Source of the DNA: Salinivibrio kushneri
GTDB lineage: Bacteria; Pseudomonadota; Gammaproteobacteria; Enterobacterales; Vibrionaceae
Length of the DNA stretch: 64,000 nt
Assembly: GCF_005280275.1 (NCBI RefSeq)
Contig: NZ_CP040021.1
Location: 1,451,001 to 1,515,000 of the forward strand
Reading direction: 5' to 3'
The translations under genes were made by a program, and so were the position numbers. This document shows positions 60,976 to 64,000 of the stretch, piece by piece. The notes beneath the pieces are model-generated. The model saw only the letters and a list, made by a program, of their open reading frames with translations, was not told the origin of the DNA and ran no database searches. Numbering within the stretch: the first letter of the stretch is position 1; each line of letters begins with the position of its first letter.

Positions 60976-62724
60976 ATGTTAGATGTTGATAAAGTTCTAT
61001 CGTCTCATTATCCCCAACTAGAACAGCGAGACTGGCTGAAACGTCCCGTCAGTAGAACCCTTAAACGGTTACTTCATGAACAGGAGTTTCAATCCTTTGC
61101 CGAGCGGTATCCTCATCTGCAAGGGTTTGAGTTTGTTGAGCAAGTGCTCGACTACTTTAACTTTAGCTATCGGGTGAGCGATCGTGAGAAAGAGCGAATC
61201 CCCGAATCAGGGCGGGTAGTGATTATCGCCAACCACCCTATCGGCTCGTTGGATGGATTAGCGCTGTTAAAACTGGTGCGTTCTGTCCGACCGGACGTCA
61301 AAGTGATTGCCAACGATTTATTGATGCAAGTAAAACCACTCCACGGTTGCTTATTGCCCGTCAACAATATGGGAGGGTATACCCCGAAACAAAACCTACA
61401 AAATATCACTCAGTGGCTGGAAAATGACGGGGCAGTCATCATTTTTCCGGCCGGTGAAGTGTCCCGGGTGGCACCAACCGGGATCCGTGATGGTGCCTGG
61501 CATCCTGGCTTTTTACGCATGGCGACCAAATCAAAGGCACCGATTCTCCCGATTCATGTCCATGGCCGCAATTCCGCCCGTTTTTATGGCGCATCCATGG
61601 TATACAAGCCACTCTCGACCCTGCTATTGGTTGAAGAGATGTTTCGCCAAGAGAACAATACCATTGCTTTTACCGTCGGCGAATTGATCCCCCACCACAG
61701 TTACAGTGCCACCGCCTCCCTCCCCGTCAAAACACGGATTAAGCTATTCCATAAGCACTTGTATCGTATTGCCAAACGCAAACCTGGCTTGTTTCCCACA
61801 GAGACAGCAATCGCCGCTCCCGAGCCTCGTTTAGCGCTTAAACAAGCACTCAATGCCGGCCAGCAACTCGGACAAACACCTGATGGCAAACTGATTTATT
61901 TACTCGACTATCAAGCCGACTCCCCAGTCATGCGCGAGATTGGACGATTGCGTGAAGTCGCGTTTCGTGCGGTGGGAGAAGGCACAGGTCAGCGACGTGA
62001 TCTTGATAAATATGATCAGCATTACTGGCATTTGGTCCTTTGGGATCCTGCCGAGCTCGATATTGTGGGTGCCTACCGCTTGTGTGACACCCAAGCGACG
62101 CTTAACACCCAAGGGCTGGATGGGATCTATAGCGCAAGCTTATTCGACTTTGAGCAAGGCATGCAGCCGTTTCTTGCGCAGGGGTTGGAGCTGGGACGTA
62201 GTTTTGTGCAACCCAAATATTGGGGAAAACGGAGTTTGGACTATTTATGGCTTGGTATTGGTGCGCTGCTCGCCCAGAAACCTCAGTATCGTTATTTATT
62301 TGGTCCAGTCACCATCAGCAACGCCATGCCACAGGCGGCTAAAGAGTTACTGATTTTCTTTTACCGTACCTACTTTACAGGCGAGAGCGAGTACGCACGC
62401 TCTAAACGCCCCTTTGAACTGGCAGACAGTAAAGAAAGTGAGCTTCTGGGTCACTTCTGCGGGAACGATTACGCCAAAGACCTTAAACAACTTAAAATGC
62501 TACTCGATCACTTGGGCGTTGGGATCCCCACCTTGTATAAACAATACAGTGAGTTATGCGAGCCCGGAGGGGTCCAATTCTTGGACTTTGGTGTGGATCC
62601 TGACTTTGCCGATTGTATTGATGGCCTTGTGTTGGTCGACCTTAAACGCTTAAAACCCAAACGCTATCAACGCTACATTGCCCCTCACTTCAGCCACCAG
62701 CCTAACGCTGATACTTCTCATTGA
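60976..62724 (+). CDS. Acyltransferase-GNAT fusion (PlsC-like and OlsB/hemolysin-like)
   Basis: 582 residues from the ATG at 60976 (AGGG site). The first half (about 50-300) has PlsC-like lysophospholipid acyltransferase motifs: NHPIGSLDG (about 90-98, HX4D), FPAGEVSRV (about 155-163) and PILPIHVHGRNS. The second half (about 320-560) has the OlsB/hemolysin GNAT pattern: VMREIGRLREVAFRAVGEGT and ELGRSFVQPKYWGKR. The fused form is known in marine proteobacteria and would make ornithine-type or other acylated lipids. It is a single gene between ycbL and ycbB-type genes. Confidence 0.88.
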   Translation: MLDVDKVLSSHYPQLEQRDWLKRPVSRTLKRLLHEQEFQSFAERYPHLQGFEFVEQVLDYFNFSYRVSDREKERIPESGRVVIIANHPIGSLDGLALLKLVRSVRPDVKVIANDLLMQVKPLHGCLLPVNNMGGYTPKQNLQNITQWLENDGAVIIFPAGEVSRVAPTGIRDGAWHPGFLRMATKSKAPILPIHVHGRNSARFYGASMVYKPLSTLLLVEEMFRQENNTIAFTVGELIPHHSYSATASLPVKTRIKLFHKHLYRIAKRKPGLFPTETAIAAPEPRLALKQALNAGQQLGQTPDGKLIYLLDYQADSPVMREIGRLREVAFRAVGEGTGQRRDLDKYDQHYWHLVLWDPAELDIVGAYRLCDTQATLNTQGLDGIYSASLFDFEQGMQPFLAQGLELGRSFVQPKYWGKRSLDYLWLGIGALLAQKPQYRYLFGPVTISNAMPQAAKELLIFFYRTYFTGESEYARSKRPFELADSKESELLGHFCGNDYAKDLKQLKMLLDHLGVGIPTLYKQYSELCEPGGVQFLDFGVDPDFADCIDGLVLVDLKRLKPKRYQRYIAPHFSHQPNADTSH

Positions 62725-62797
62725 GATAACGACAATGGCGTGGCTCGCTGACACCGACATGAAGAGGGAGCCACGGTTGTACGCGGCTTCCTGATGA

Positions 62798-64000
62798 CTA
62801 TTGCGCTTGCATCTCCACGGAATGACGCTGCTGGGTTAAATAACTGGGCTTTTGTGTGGTGATCGTCCGTTTTGCGGGGACATCGTAAGCGTACACGTCA
62901 TCGCGAAAGGTCACCTCCCCGTCATCCGTGACCCAAGCCGTCTGATAAATAGTCTGCACCGCCAAACGTCTTTTGAGTGGTACCCACTTGGTCTGGGTTT
63001 TATCAATATAGTGCTGATAATCGGTCAGCTGCTTACCCGATAAATCCAGTAATAAGTCCGCCAGTTGCTCCGCTTGCTCGACACGGATACAGCCGGAACT
63101 AAATGCACGCCGTGATCGGCTGAATAAACTTTGCGCTGGCGTATCATGCAGGTAAATCGCGTTACGATTGGGCGTGTTAAACTTGTATTTTCCGAGGGCG
63201 TTGCCACGACCTGGTGCCTGCTGAAGTCGGTAGGGAAATCCGTCGACTGACACTTTTTGCCAATCAATCGAGCTAGGATCTATTTGGGTATCACTTTGCC
63301 AGTTGGGCAGAATGCGGTACTGATGCTGAGAGAGGTAGTCGTGCCCATCAACCAGCTTGGGTAGAATATCTTTTTGCACGATGCTCCGGGGCACATTCCA
63401 GCTCGGATTGAGTACCACAGAGTCGAGTCGTGACGAGAACAGGGGCGTACGTCTCGATTGGCGACCGACCACCACCTTGCTTTCGAACACATTCTGATCG
63501 TTAGCCCACAGACGCATACGATAATCAGGGATATTAACCACAATGCGATCCGGTTGTTGCGCTGACCACAAGCGTAACCGCTCTGCGTTGAGAGCAAGCA
63601 GCCGGATCCGCGCCGACGCATCTAAATTAAGCCATTTCAAGGTTGATGGGCCAATGATGCCATCCACACTCAGCCCATGTTGTGACTGAAATCGTTTGAC
63701 AGCATCGAGTAAATCGCCGCCATATCGCACCGTTTTACCATCCAGTGCCTCCAACCGCTGACTGTCCCCCCAATAACCCTGCATACTTAGGTTATCGACG
63801 AGATTGAGCGCCAGAGATATCGTGACTGCTTGGTCAGGGTAAATTAATCCATCGCTGTTCACGCTGGGCCACATTGAGCGGGCTTGCCGTTGTAAACGAA
63901 CAATCTGCTTAATAAGCGCGGTATATTGTGGATGCTGTGGCCGAAGCTTACGCAGAAAAGCAGGCAAAGACGGCCCCAAACCGGCTTTAAAAACCGCCTT
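62798..64000 (-). CDS. ldtD: L,D-transpeptidase YcbB/LdtD type (5' end outside window)
   Basis: This enzyme cross-links peptidoglycan by 3-3 bonds. About 400 C-terminal residues are visible; the frame stays open to the right edge, so the start and signal peptide are missing. A peptidoglycan-binding domain (LLDAVKRFQSQHGLSVDGII) is followed by the YkuD domain with HDTPAQSLF and the catalytic motif SSGCIRV (Cys nucleophile). The C-terminal extension VPLKRRLAVQTIYQTAWVTD matches YcbB. It lies near an ycbL-type gene as in E. coli. It should be periplasmic and resist beta-lactams. Confidence 0.92.
   Translation of the reverse strand, partial: KAVFKAGLGPSLPAFLRKLRPQHPQYTALIKQIVRLQRQARSMWPSVNSDGLIYPDQAVTISLALNLVDNLSMQGYWGDSQRLEALDGKTVRYGGDLLDAVKRFQSQHGLSVDGIIGPSTLKWLNLDASARIRLLALNAERLRLWSAQQPDRIVVNIPDYRMRLWANDQNVFESKVVVGRQSRRTPLFSSRLDSVVLNPSWNVPRSIVQKDILPKLVDGHDYLSQHQYRILPNWQSDTQIDPSSIDWQKVSVDGFPYRLQQAPGRGNALGKYKFNTPNRNAIYLHDTPAQSLFSRSRRAFSSGCIRVEQAEQLADLLLDLSGKQLTDYQHYIDKTQTKWVPLKRRLAVQTIYQTAWVTDDGEVTFRDDVYAYDVPAKRTITTQKPSYLTQQRHSVEMQAQ

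Overview
The window looks like chromosomal DNA of a gammaproteobacterium of the Vibrionaceae type, possibly Salinivibrio or a relative. The genus is an inference. The grounds are the bcr-rsuA-radD-rplY block in the order known from Escherichia coli, type I-F CRISPR repeats, a GlyGly-CTERM/rhombosortase pair, a ToxR-like membrane regulator, a tandem glycine riboswitch before a sodium:alanine/glycine symporter, and SOS-box-controlled polB and sulA. No rRNA, tRNA, integrase or cas gene was seen.

Layout. 1-15 kb is core genome: bcr (cut by the left edge), rsuA, a GNAT protein, radD, rplY, a pentapeptide/potassium-channel fusion, DUF1289, SOS-type polB, a DMT-like protein, DUF2786, ompA, a gamma-glutamylcyclotransferase-like protein, an M32 carboxypeptidase and a HEPN protein. 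15.1-24.9 kb is an accessory island on the minus strand: a WYL regulator, a large Hsp70/actin-fold ATPase, two related proteins of unknown function that flank a HerA-type ATPase, an acidic unknown, a coiled-coil protein with a GrpE-like C-terminus, and a 50-residue zinc-ribbon protein. The genes almost touch and most are AT-rich. This is the best candidate for an undescribed system. 25-27.5 kb holds a diguanylate cyclase and ybiT.

27.6-36.9 kb is a probable Fur-regulated protein/heme utilisation operon: prolyl oligopeptidase, heme-type TonB receptor, a secreted metalloprotease with a P domain and GlyGly-CTERM tail, and two DUF1566 proteins, with a divergent rhombosortase that would process the protease tail. 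37-40.4 kb has DUF2780, an EamA permease and a chemoreceptor. 40.6-44.5 kb holds two cas-less type I-F CRISPR arrays, each with its own related leader, bracketing a HipBA module, a ParD-like/RelE-like module and a small palindromic element that interrupts a CRISPR repeat.

44.6-64 kb returns to core genes: a TIGR03643 protein, an amidase-fold protein lacking its catalytic serines, a membrane J-domain protein, the riboswitch-controlled symporter, a HAD phosphatase, azoR, sbcB, a ToxR-like regulator with a periplasmic binding protein, cdd with a CRP site, a second EamA permease, tpm, sulA, a basic-tailed small protein, DUF2982, an YcbL-type hydrolase, an acyltransferase-GNAT fusion, and an YcbB-type L,D-transpeptidase cut by the right edge.

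All functions come from reading motifs and remembered families. No database search was possible, so statements of novelty are provisional.
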